Translations under genes and position numbers: made by a program
The notes under the pieces: model-generated
Told to the model about the DNA's origin: nothing
Database searches by the model: none
The model's input: the letters and a program-made list of their open reading frames with translations, nothing else
Shown here: positions 52,085 to 59,688 of the stretch, in pieces
How the letters are laid out: each line of letters opens with the position of its first letter
Position numbering within the stretch: position 1 is the stretch's first letter
Assembly (NCBI RefSeq): GCF_003029735.1
Contig: NZ_KZ686269.1
Coordinates: 62,001-126,000 of the forward strand
From: Pedobacter yulinensis
GTDB taxonomy: Bacteria; Bacteroidota; Bacteroidia; Sphingobacteriales; Sphingobacteriaceae
Length of the DNA: 64,000 bases
Direction of reading: 5' to 3'

Positions 52085-52570
52085 ATGGAGCAAAAACGGG
52101 TAATCTATGACCTGAAGACCGGGCTGGCCAAGGCCGAAGCCTATTGTGCTTACCAGGAGCGTTCCCAGCAGGAGGTGCGCGATAAACTGTACAGCTGGGG
52201 ATTGCACAGCCGGGAAGTGGAGCAGGCCATCGCCACGCTGATCGAAACGAACTTCCTGAACGAGGCCCGTTTCGCTGCCGCTTACGTTTCCGGAAAATTC
52301 CGCATCAAGAAGTGGGGCCGGCAAAAGATCAGGCAGGGACTGAAGTTGAAACGGGTGCCTGACCAGATGATTGCGCGGGCCTTGAAGACCATTGACGGCG
52401 ATGCTTATCTGGAAACAATTGTGGCGCTTGCGGAGAAGAAACTGCCCCTGTTGGGCACTGCCGACCCTTTTAAGCGAAAATATAAGCTGCTGACTTACCT
52501 ACAGGGAAGAGGCTTCGAAAGTGATGTAATTTTAGATGCACTGAAAAACAGTGGTTTACTGGAAAAGTGA
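52085..52570 (+). CDS. recX: RecX-family regulatory protein
   Basis: A 161-aa modulator of RecA filaments. Three tandem three-helix motifs as in RecX: AKAEAYCAYQERSQQEVRDK, FLNEARFAAAYVSGKFRIKKWG and KYKLLTYLQGRGFESDVILD. recA is not adjacent, which is usual in Bacteroidota. Next on the same strand are two tRNA genes with their own promoter. Confidence 0.93.
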   Translation: MEQKRVIYDLKTGLAKAEAYCAYQERSQQEVRDKLYSWGLHSREVEQAIATLIETNFLNEARFAAAYVSGKFRIKKWGRQKIRQGLKLKRVPDQMIARALKTIDGDAYLETIVALAEKKLPLLGTADPFKRKYKLLTYLQGRGFESDVILDALKNSGLLEK

Positions 52571-52590
52571 TTTTTTTTATGACAAAAAGC

Positions 52591-52620
52591 TTGACAGAAA
52601 TGAGATAGTCGCTATATTTG
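52591..52620 (+). promoter_or_regulatory. Promoter of the tRNA-Gly/tRNA-Leu unit
   Basis: TTG at 52591-52593, 19-nt spacer and TATATTTG at 52613-52620, 25 nt before the first tRNA nucleotide. Same geometry as the recX promoter. Confidence 0.8.
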
Positions 52621-52645
52621 CATCACCAAAAACAACAACACTATT

Positions 52646-52718
<73 letters not shown>

Positions 52719-52720
52719 CG

Positions 52721-52751
52721 AAATCCCTTCCCCTCAAAAAGGAAGGGATTT
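52721..52751. repeat. 11-bp hairpin between the tRNA genes
   Basis: AAATCCCTTCC / GGAAGGGATTT with a 9-nt loop, directly after tRNA-Gly. No T-run follows; it may be a processing signal or a weak terminator. Confidence 0.6.
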
Positions 52752-52753
52752 AC

Positions 52754-52785
52754 AATTTAACAGGTTACCAATTTAACAGGTTACC
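52754..52785. repeat. Perfect tandem 16-bp duplication in tRNA spacer
   Basis: AATTTAACAGGTTACC occurs twice back to back (52754-52769, 52770-52785) between the hairpin and tRNA-Leu. Confidence 0.85.
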
Positions 52786-52791
52786 AAACCT

Positions 52792-52877
52792 GCTCGGATG
52801 GTGGAACTGGTAGACACGCAGGACTTAAAATCCTGTTCGCCCTAAAGCGAGTGCGGGTTCGATTCCCGCTCCGAGTA
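52792..52877 (+). tRNA. tRNA-Leu(TAA)
   Basis: An 86-nt class II tRNA: acceptor GCTCGGA / TCCGAGT, anticodon arm CAGGA-CTTAAAA-TCCTG with anticodon TAA, long variable arm (TTCGCCCTAAAGCGAGT), T arm GCGGG-TTCGATT-CCCGC. CCA is not encoded. Confidence 0.96.
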
Positions 52878-52891
52878 CATAAATAAATCGT

Positions 52892-52933
52892 AAAGCCTTG
52901 TAAACTAGTAGGTTACAAGGCTTTAATTTTTTT
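52892..52933 (+). terminator. Rho-independent terminator of the tRNA unit
   Basis: A 12-bp perfect stem AAAGCCTTGTAA / TTACAAGGCTTT with a 9-nt loop followed by AATTTTTTT. Confidence 0.92.
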
Positions 52934-52944
52934 GCGCTGAATCC

Positions 52945-53064
52945 CTAACAACTAAGCCGCCTCTTAACGTCTTCAATAGGCAGATCGTTCAGCACAGCGT
53001 TTACAAAAAACTTCGCAGCCCGGATTGACGGGTGATTAATTACGAAACGGGACTGACTGGTAAA
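52945..53064 (-). other. In-frame continuation after the stop of the MazG-like gene (possible remnant)
   Basis: The frame of the gene at 53065-53427 continues past its TGA for 39 sense codons to a TAG at 52945, with protein-like composition (VINHPSIRAAKFFVNAVLND, ending EDVKRRLSC) and no ATG of its own. It could be the cut-off C-terminus of a longer protein or a separate remnant. I recognise no family. Confidence 0.3.
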
Positions 53065-53427
53065 TCATGACTGCAGGTTTTTCAGGGTTCGAAGACAAGT
53101 CACCATCACCTGTATTAATTCTTTTTTTAGATTGTCAACGCTTCTGTCAGGTTCGGTCATTTCTATTTTAACGGCCTCTCTCAGTGCTTCGCCGTATTCT
53201 TCGCCAACGATAGCCAACGCATAAATTGCGTCTTCGGGCCAATTTGGGTGTTTTTCTTCTGCTCTTTTAAGTTCATCAAGCGCCTGCTCGATCCAGTGCC
53301 ATTGATCGAATTTCAACATGATGTCATGTAATGATGCAGCCGCGTTAAATGCATCTGTTTTGCTTACAAAGTCTCCATCTGCATGCTGCGACAGTAGAGA
53401 TGCCGCTTGTTTAAATATGTCTTTCAT
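53065..53427 (-). CDS. MazG-like / all-alpha NTP-pyrophosphatase-type protein
   Basis: A 120-aa helical protein. The core IYALAIVGEEYGEALREAVK resembles the EExxE metal-binding helix of MazG-type nucleotide pyrophosphohydrolases, followed by DNLKKELIQVMVTCLRTLKN, the second partner helix. Only part of the usual metal motif is visible, so activity is uncertain. It lies 190 nt past tRNA-Leu, in a lower-GC tract. Same-frame coding-like sequence continues after the stop. Confidence 0.55.
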   Translation of the reverse strand: MKDIFKQAASLLSQHADGDFVSKTDAFNAAASLHDIMLKFDQWHWIEQALDELKRAEEKHPNWPEDAIYALAIVGEEYGEALREAVKIEMTEPDRSVDNLKKELIQVMVTCLRTLKNLQS

Positions 53428-53610
53428 ATCCTCTGTTTAACGATGGTTTTGCTGCCTGCGCGACAAATTGCTACAAGGAGATTGACCGTACATTGCTTCA
53501 GCTGGAAAAATGAACCTGAAATCAACGCTCAGACGCCTCGAAAAACCCATCGGGATCGCCCTCGCTGCATGTTGGATCACGACCTATTTATTGTCCAGAG
53601 CGCTGCTTGA

Positions 53611-54018
53611 ATGTCGACATGCCGTTTGCCTAACCAAACGCTCCTTTGGCTCGCGGTATGCCTGAGCCCCCCGGCCATTTATGCGGCGCTCAGAACCACA
53701 TATTCACAAAAAGACAAGTGGTATGCGACTTTCGGATATTTGCTCATGTACCTGATGCTGGGCGGCTTTGCTTTGGAATATATCATCATTAAGGCCGATA
53801 TCCTTATCGACTCTGCCCTACACAAAAACAAAACACAAGAATTAAGGCTGCTCGAAGTGCGCAAAGTAATTAAACGTGAAATCGGTTTTGACCACACCGC
53901 AGTAAGGGTAAGACTATCTGGCAAACCGGTCACACTGGAGGCGCGGCCTTACGCTTTTTTCTACCTTGGAAATAAAACTGTAGTTAAGGGGAAAATCGGA
54001 AGGTCCTGGTTAGGCTAA
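53611..54018 (+). CDS. Small membrane protein, unknown
   Basis: A 135-aa protein with two predicted membrane segments (about 10-27 and 38-62) and a basic C-terminal half (VIKREIGFDHTAVRVRLSG, ENDING in KGKIGRSWLG). No known family. It lies in the low-GC tract after the tRNA genes; another small membrane frame follows 94 nt downstream. Confidence 0.5.
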   Translation: MSTCRLPNQTLLWLAVCLSPPAIYAALRTTYSQKDKWYATFGYLLMYLMLGGFALEYIIIKADILIDSALHKNKTQELRLLEVRKVIKREIGFDHTAVRVRLSGKPVTLEARPYAFFYLGNKTVVKGKIGRSWLG

Positions 54019-54111
54019 ACCTATGGGACTTCGATCAACGTTTAATCAGCGGTAAAGCTGGAGGCGCGGTGGCTTCATCTGAAAGATTGGTTTTATCGCT
54101 ACCGGATTTTA

Positions 54112-54309
54112 TTGGGATTTTCTGCTGTGCTGATTCTCGTTATCCTGATACAGACAAAGTTCTTCCCGCGTAAAGCTGACTCAACGGCCAAACCCTTGAG
54201 CTTTTGGAAACTGATGGGCCTGGTCATGGGAATCGTCTTCGCTTTGTTATTGCTGGCCTATGCCGCATTATGGATTTATGTGACCTTCATTCTAACCAGG
54301 ACAGCCTAA
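54112..54309 (+). CDS. Small membrane protein, unknown; TTG start or frameshifted
   Basis: A 65-aa frame with two membrane segments (about 2-13 and 32-62). The first codon is TTG; upstream codons remain open and protein-like (LEARWLHLKDWFYRYRILLG) back to a stop at 54043, with no ATG. An ATG-led frame MGLRSTFNQR at 54023 runs two bases out of register and stops at 54053, so a frameshift may have split an older gene. Confidence 0.4.
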   Translation: MGFSAVLILVILIQTKFFPRKADSTAKPLSFWKLMGLVMGIVFALLLLAYAALWIYVTFILTRTA

Positions 54310-54354
54310 CTTGTTGTGAGCAGCTGTCGATTGGTGAAAAATTGCATGCTTGCA

Positions 54355-55248
54355 CTATCTGTTACCTGGCTTGAATCTATTTACGCATACAATAGCTGCG
54401 ATGATCATCAATATGCCCAGCCATTGATACAGCCCAATGTTATCAGCTAAAAGCATCATGGCAAAAATTGCTGCTAACGGGATTTGTAAACACACGATAA
54501 TTCCGCTTAATCCCGGGCCGATGACAGGCATGCCGCGAAGAAAACACAGCGTTGGAAGGACGAAGCCTGTGATCCCGATCAAAATCCCCCAGCCAAACAG
54601 TATTGTGCTGTCGAAATTCCCGGCCAGCCCTGGGGCATAGACTGCGGTGATGACAACCAGAAAACCCAGGCTAAGGAACAATGTGCGTCTGAGCGGAGCT
54701 TTTGTTTTAACCAGGGTACTTGAAAGGTATACGGAAGTAGAATTGGCCAATGCAGACAAAGCGCCAAAGACAATAGCCAATAAGCTTAGCCCTGAATCGA
54801 CTGCGAAAACACGGGTAACCAGAATTGTACCCGTCAGCACGGCGGCAATAGCCCAAATCTTTGCAGCAGAAGGAAAAATTCTGGTTTGAATACCTTCTGC
54901 GACAATGTTGATCCATATCGATTGGCTTAACAATACAATGGCAACAGCTGGGGAACTCAATTGTATGGTCAGCAGATAAAATAGGCTGATCAGCCCAATA
55001 CATACTCCGTGCAGTCCCAGCAGCAGCTTCTCCTTGCTGGTCAACTTACATTTTTCAGCGTCGTTTTTACGAACAAACAGGTTTAACAGCATAACCGGAA
55101 CCACAGCGAACAAGGCTTCAGCAAATATGATCTCTTCAAGGCTGTAGCCCCGTTTTTGTGTAAATTTGACCAGCGGACCAAAGACAGCAAAACTTACTGA
55201 ACCAGCGCAGACAAATAAGGTAGCTTTGAGAGTTTTTGAAAGAGGCAT
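54355..55248 (-). CDS. EamA/DMT-family transporter
   Basis: A 297-aa inner-membrane protein with ten predicted membrane segments in two EamA repeats (about 8-140 and 155-295), the usual drug/metabolite-transporter layout; the second repeat ends with QWLGILMIIAAIVCVN. Substrate unknown (amino acids or metabolites in relatives). Base composition is low in GC (25 of 60 at 54361-54420). A Crp-family gene lies 116 nt upstream on the same strand. Confidence 0.9.
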   Translation of the reverse strand: MPLSKTLKATLFVCAGSVSFAVFGPLVKFTQKRGYSLEEIIFAEALFAVVPVMLLNLFVRKNDAEKCKLTSKEKLLLGLHGVCIGLISLFYLLTIQLSSPAVAIVLLSQSIWINIVAEGIQTRIFPSAAKIWAIAAVLTGTILVTRVFAVDSGLSLLAIVFGALSALANSTSVYLSSTLVKTKAPLRRTLFLSLGFLVVITAVYAPGLAGNFDSTILFGWGILIGITGFVLPTLCFLRGMPVIGPGLSGIIVCLQIPLAAIFAMMLLADNIGLYQWLGILMIIAAIVCVNRFKPGNR

Positions 55249-55364
55249 GTCATCCGAATTTTCAGGATAAAATTAACATACCTGAAAGCAAAGAAACTTA
55301 AGGTATATTTAGAAATGGGTGATAAGCAGCGTTATCTCCGTTTGTTGATTGGGTACTGGCAGCG

Positions 55365-55949
55365 CTAGTGCGCTTTAAGTACCTTAGAACGGATAGTGTT
55401 AAAAAATTCGGGCGTCATGCCCAGGTAAGAGGCGATGTGCTTCTGCGGTATGCGGCGATCAAATTCCGGATATTTATCTCTGAATTTACGGTACCGTTCT
55501 TCTGCGCTAAGCTGATGTGCTTCCAACAGCCGTTGTTCAAAGGTAGCTACCGAATACTGAAAAAGCTTGCGGTAAAAGTGCTCCAGCTTTGGTATCCTCA
55601 TCATCAGGTTTTCCAGGTCTTCATCGTTAATCAGAAAGACCTGGGCGTCTTCGATTGCCTCGACATGGTATTGAGAAGGAACCTTAAAGGTTCTGCTTAA
55701 CAGGTCTGAGATCCACCAATCTTCTATGCCAAAATAAAACGTGTTTTGAGCACCATTTTTATCACAGAAAAAGGTTCGCAGACATCCCTTGTTTATGTAG
55801 GCTTCCTGCTGGCAAATCTTGCCAGGCTTAAACAATAATTCTTTTTTTTTCAGATTTTTGACCTGTAGTACAGAACAAAACAGATCCTGCTCGCCAGCCG
55901 TCAGGTCGGCATGGCGGGCAATGTTTTTCAAAATGCCGTCAAAAGCCAT
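55365..55949 (-). CDS. Crp/Fnr-family transcriptional regulator
   Basis: A 194-aa regulator: cyclic-nucleotide-binding-like beta roll (about 20-110, KKKELLFKPGKICQQEAYI, GCLRTFF) and a degenerate HTH (about 150-190, RIPQKHIASYLGMTPEFFNTIR) as in the short Bacteroidota Crp group. The cAMP-binding Arg/Ser pair is not evident. It may control the EamA gene downstream. Confidence 0.9.
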   Translation of the reverse strand: MAFDGILKNIARHADLTAGEQDLFCSVLQVKNLKKKELLFKPGKICQQEAYINKGCLRTFFCDKNGAQNTFYFGIEDWWISDLLSRTFKVPSQYHVEAIEDAQVFLINDEDLENLMMRIPKLEHFYRKLFQYSVATFEQRLLEAHQLSAEERYRKFRDKYPEFDRRIPQKHIASYLGMTPEFFNTIRSKVLKAH

Positions 55950-56023
55950 AAATGAACAATAAAAAGTGCCGCCGCATTTGGCTGCTTTAGTTCGCGTAAA
56001 TGTAAGATCAGGACTGGCGCAGC

Positions 56024-56860
56024 TTAGTCAAGCACATATAATTTCTTGTTTTTGAGGCTGATCCCGATCTTGCTGCCGAGCCAATTGATGCTCGTTTTAC
56101 CCTCGTAGATCAGGCCATCTACAAAATTGACAGTCGGCGCATCCACCCGAGAAAATTGATTCGATATAGCGCGGATCTTGCCTTTGTAGTTTCTGCTCAG
56201 CTTCTTTTCGTTGAACTCGCTTTTCTTTTCACTAACCTGAAAACTGTTTTTGTCCACACCCAGCAGGTCCATGAATTTGCTGTGTAACCAGAATGAATTT
56301 TGCCCTGCACCCGAGTCAAGCAGCACTTTGATGCGGTGCGTATTGTCGAGCATGACATAAGTGAAAATGTCCAGCCCGTCGTCTGCAAAGGTCGAGACCT
56401 GGATGTCGACCGATTTCCTGCTTTTCGCCGGATCGATAGCCGTTAGCGTCAATTCTTTTCTCTCATAATCGATGATCACATCACGCTCCCGGAACATTTG
56501 CAGGGATATCAGCCCATTGATGCCTTCAACCTTCATGTTGAAGGTGGAGTACGGCACATTCTTAAACGTAGTCTGCGCAAATACCACTGCATCGGTTCGA
56601 AACATGGGTGCGTCGATCCGCTCGCCGGTTGCCCGGAAGGCCGTCAGGAAATTGTATGTAGACTTTTGCCGCATGTGCGAGGCAAAATCCTCGAAAAACA
56701 GGTTGATGCCAGCGCCGGTGTCAAAAATAAAAGTCCCATCCTTACCTTCAATTTTAGCTGAGACAAGGATGTGTCCGTCGGTGGTAAGCCGGAAGGGGAC
56801 AGTTTGCGCGGATGAGCCCAGCGCATACGCGATAAGCAGGCATGTAAAAAACTTTTTCAT
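56024..56860 (-). CDS. Retropepsin-like aspartyl protease, exported
   Basis: A 278-aa protein with signal peptide (1-18) and two pepsin/retropepsin half-domains, each with an active-site motif: FDTGAG (about residue 47) and LDSGAG (about 180). Two halves in one chain should form the complete catalytic dimer. Periplasmic or surface location. No operon partners. Confidence 0.85.
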   Translation of the reverse strand: MKKFFTCLLIAYALGSSAQTVPFRLTTDGHILVSAKIEGKDGTFIFDTGAGINLFFEDFASHMRQKSTYNFLTAFRATGERIDAPMFRTDAVVFAQTTFKNVPYSTFNMKVEGINGLISLQMFRERDVIIDYERKELTLTAIDPAKSRKSVDIQVSTFADDGLDIFTYVMLDNTHRIKVLLDSGAGQNSFWLHSKFMDLLGVDKNSFQVSEKKSEFNEKKLSRNYKGKIRAISNQFSRVDAPTVNFVDGLIYEGKTSINWLGSKIGISLKNKKLYVLD

Positions 56861-57119
56861 GTTTTTGTTTTAGGGGTGAGGGATCTGTAGCCCTCCCGGG
56901 AAGGGGCGGCTGCAGACCGGGATCTGAGTCTGTGAATATAGCCATTATCTTGGCCACGCGTTCATCGCGTTGCATTTTTCCAGCGCGTGAACCGCCGGTG
57001 AATGCCGTAATTTTATTTGTAGCTTTACAGCAGCAGTTGAGTACAGCATGAGTATGTCTGCAGACCGTATGCCAGGTCTTTAACGCGATTTGAACTTAAG
57101 CCCGACAGGGCAACAGCCT

Positions 57120-57977
57120 ATGAACAACGACCTGCATAGCAATTATTACCGCATTGAAAAGGCCATTGAATACCTCACTGCGAACTTCAGGTCGCAGCCC
57201 AGCCTGGACCTGGTTGCCGACCAGGTAAGCCTGAGTCCCTTTCATTTTCAGCGCATGTTTCTGGACTGGGTGGGTCTGAGTCCGAAAAAGTTTGTCCAGT
57301 ACCTGACGGTGAACTACCTGAAACCCCGCATCGGCGGAACGGGCAGCCTCATCGAAGCGGCATCCCTCGCAGGCCTGTCAAGTCAGTCGAGGGTCTATGA
57401 CTTGTTCATCAATATTGAAGGTGTTAGTCCGCAGCAGTACAAAAGTGCGGGCATGAAGCTCGAAATCGTTTGCGGGTACCACGATACGCCCTTCGGCAAG
57501 TGTTTCATCGCGGCGACAGAACGGGGCATCTGTGAACTTCGTTTTACAGATGAAACGGCCAGCCGGAAAGAGCTCGGTCGTCTTCGTCGCAACTGGCATT
57601 CGGCCGACATTCGTTATGCTCCCGGGCTGACCCGGCCATTGGTCGGGCGCATATTCAACCCGGCAAGCGTTAACCCTGAAAAGCTGAAGTTGCTTGTGCA
57701 GGGCAGCGAGTTCCAGATCAAGGTGTGGGAAGCGCTGCTGCAAATTCCTTTTGGCGAGTTCCGTACGTATGGAGCTGTTGCCCAGGCCATTAAGCAGCTC
57801 GGTGCTGTGCGCCAGGTTGCTTCGGCCGCAGGTCAGAACCCCATTTCTTACCTGATCCCATGCCACCGGATCATTTGCAAAAACAGGAGTGTTGGCAATT
57901 TCGTCCATGGCAAAGTCAGGAAGCAGGCGCTCCTGTCCTGGGAAATTGCGACCCGGTCCATCAAACTGGACAGCTAA
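57120..57977 (+). CDS. Ada-like bifunctional AraC regulator / O6-methylguanine-DNA methyltransferase
   Basis: A 285-aa DNA-repair protein: AraC-type HTH (about 10-105, LDLVADQVSLSPFHFQRMF) joined to a methyltransferase domain (about 120-285) with acceptor Cys248 in IPCHRII and the Arg-finger helix FGEFRTYGAVAQAI. The N-terminal Ada zinc domain that takes phosphate methyls is missing, as in many shorter Ada proteins. Repairs O6-methylguanine. Start at 57120 (MNNDLHSN). Confidence 0.93.
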   Translation: MNNDLHSNYYRIEKAIEYLTANFRSQPSLDLVADQVSLSPFHFQRMFLDWVGLSPKKFVQYLTVNYLKPRIGGTGSLIEAASLAGLSSQSRVYDLFINIEGVSPQQYKSAGMKLEIVCGYHDTPFGKCFIAATERGICELRFTDETASRKELGRLRRNWHSADIRYAPGLTRPLVGRIFNPASVNPEKLKLLVQGSEFQIKVWEALLQIPFGEFRTYGAVAQAIKQLGAVRQVASAAGQNPISYLIPCHRIICKNRSVGNFVHGKVRKQALLSWEIATRSIKLDS

Positions 57978-58095
57978 ACGGGGTAACTCCGGATTTTCGC
58001 ATCGGCGGCCTTTCATCTGCTTAGGTGAGCGATTTTGTGCAACTCCGCAAGAATCAGGTTGTGTCCCGGTACAGGCCGGTGTAAATTGGCTGAAA

Positions 58096-58644
58096 ATGGA
58101 TACAATCATGCAAACACTGGTTATTATCGATGCGCAGAATGAATTTTCTGCAGGAGGCAAACGCCCTGTTCCTGATGTGCTGCCGGCCCTTGAGGTCATC
58201 AAAAAAAGAATTGCGATTGCCAGGAAAAACGGAACGCCGATTGCCTGGGTCAGGCACTTTAACCGCCCGCATGAGTCGCCTGCATTCATGCCAGGCACCT
58301 GGGGCAGCGAATACCTTCCCGGACTCGGGCCCGATGTCAGCAACACGCTGGAGCGGGAATTTAAAAAAGATGTGTATGGCGCCTTTACAGGGTCCGACAT
58401 TGGTTCCTGGTTAACCGATATGGGTTCTTCAGCGGTCCTGATCACCGGTTTTTATACACATGGCTGTGTATCCACTACTTCCCGCGAGGCGATAATGGCC
58501 GGCCTGGCCGTCAGCATAGACCCCGATGCGACGGCGACAATTGCCCTTGAACATGCGTTACTCGGGAAGATCTCAGCGGCCCAATCGAAAGTTGCTGCGC
58601 TGCTGCAGCTGGAAAATATGGGTGCGCGGATGGAAGCGCTGTAA
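58096..58644 (+). CDS. Isochorismatase-family cysteine hydrolase
   Basis: A 182-aa hydrolase with the family triad: Asp12 (VIIDAQNEF), Lys in FKKDVYGAF and nucleophile Cys124 in THGCVSTT, plus the cis-peptide loop before it (VLITGFYTHG). Relatives split amides such as nicotinamide or N-carbamoyl compounds; substrate unknown. Start at 58096 (MDTIMQTL) or 58108. Downstream of the Ada-like gene by 118 nt, same strand. Confidence 0.92.
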   Translation: MDTIMQTLVIIDAQNEFSAGGKRPVPDVLPALEVIKKRIAIARKNGTPIAWVRHFNRPHESPAFMPGTWGSEYLPGLGPDVSNTLEREFKKDVYGAFTGSDIGSWLTDMGSSAVLITGFYTHGCVSTTSREAIMAGLAVSIDPDATATIALEHALLGKISAAQSKVAALLQLENMGARMEAL

Positions 58645-58699
58645 AGAACACGGTGGCTGCCGGCGTTTATTTCAGATTAATTAAGTTAACCCGTTTATC

Positions 58700-58777
58700 A
58701 TGTTTGGTTTTGTGATCCTGCTTGTTCTTGCCATCCTGGCGATCGCAGCTTACCTGCTCTTCTTTTGTGGTATTTAA
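58700..58777 (+). CDS. Candidate 25-aa single-membrane-segment peptide
   Basis: MFGFVILLVLAILAIAAYLL then FFCGI: almost entirely one membrane helix. It sits alone between the hydrolase and the outer-membrane protein genes and is shorter than usual gene-calling limits. No ribosome site is obvious. It resembles known one-helix microproteins in length and composition only. Confidence 0.35.
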   Translation: MFGFVILLVLAILAIAAYLLFFCGI

Positions 58778-58920
58778 ACGCCCGTTAAATAAAGGGAGGT
58801 GAGCGTTATGGGGCGCGGGAACAAGAGCCGAAGCGGTAACTTTGCAGCCTTTCCGTCCGTGTTGTGTATTTGCAACACATGCCGGTAAAGATTAACTTAG
58901 ACCATTCTAAAATCAAACAC

Positions 58921-59622
58921 ATGAAAAAAACTTTATCAGCCCTTATCTGTGGGGTTGCTGTGCTGGCTTTATCCGTCGCACGACCGGCCGCTGCTCAAAC
59001 CCGGGTAGGCTTGCAGGCGGGCATTAACTTCGCAGACGTCTCTGCAAAAAACGAATCGGGACAAAAAGGTGAAACCAGCCCCATGGCCGGACTCCGGATT
59101 GGCCTTACCGCAGATATTCCCCTTGGCGGCGATTTTTTCTTGCAGCCTGGTGCCTTTTATGTACAAAAGGGATTTAAACAGGAGCGGGGCGGTTATTATG
59201 GCCTGGCCAACGATTTCCGTGTAAAGGTATCTTACATCGATGTACCCTTGCATCTCCTGTACAAACCTGCACTGGCCGGCGGGCGTCTCCTGTTCGGCGC
59301 CGGACCCTATGCTGCTTATGGAACAGACGGAACATGGACCGCTGAGAATACGATTCTCATCGGCGACATCATGACCGACAACAAAGGTAAAACCATTTTC
59401 AGGAACGATTACAGCGAAGGCGAGTTTGGCAATTACCTGTATGGTAAACCCTGGGACTTCGGTCTCGGCCTACTGGCAGGTTACGAGTTCGGCGGACGCA
59501 TTTCGGCGCAGCTGAATATGCAGTTGGGCATCGCAAACCTGGAACCCGAAACAAGTGGCACAAGACGCAGCGGGTCACTTTACAACCGGAGTTTTGGGCT
59601 GGCAGTCGGTTATAAATTTTAA
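58921..59622 (+). CDS. Outer-membrane beta-barrel protein (PorT/OMP_b-brl family)
   Basis: A 233-aa protein: signal peptide (1-25, ...ARPAAAQ), then eight predicted amphipathic strands, starting VGLQAGINFADVS and ending SFGLAVGYKF with the C-terminal aromatic typical of barrels. Motifs LQPGAFYVQKGF and VSYIDVPLHLLYKP are characteristic of the PorT-like family. Function unknown. A -7 box-like TAACTTTG lies at 58837-58844. Confidence 0.9.
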   Translation: MKKTLSALICGVAVLALSVARPAAAQTRVGLQAGINFADVSAKNESGQKGETSPMAGLRIGLTADIPLGGDFFLQPGAFYVQKGFKQERGGYYGLANDFRVKVSYIDVPLHLLYKPALAGGRLLFGAGPYAAYGTDGTWTAENTILIGDIMTDNKGKTIFRNDYSEGEFGNYLYGKPWDFGLGLLAGYEFGGRISAQLNMQLGIANLEPETSGTRRSGSLYNRSFGLAVGYKF

Positions 59623-59655
59623 GAACGGGTATCCGTTTAGCAATTATTTTGATGG

Positions 59656-59688
59656 AAAAGCGCAGCACGTACTGCGCTTTTAATTTTT
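59656..59688. terminator. Rho-independent terminator
   Basis: A 10-bp perfect stem AAAAGCGCAG / CTGCGCTTTT, 6-nt loop, then AATTTTT; after the barrel gene and touching the end of the converging pseudogene. Confidence 0.93.

Noticed and set aside
57378..58445. Minus-strand 355-codon frame across the Ada-like and isochorismatase genes
   Set aside because: It lies opposite two genes with intact catalytic motifs and shows no conserved motif itself.
58808..58888. Short frame MGRGNKSRSG... resembling the start of small ribosomal protein THX
   Set aside because: Only the first residues resemble THX; the basic C-terminus is missing and the stretch contains a -7 box-like TAACTTTG, so it is more likely leader or promoter DNA of the barrel gene.
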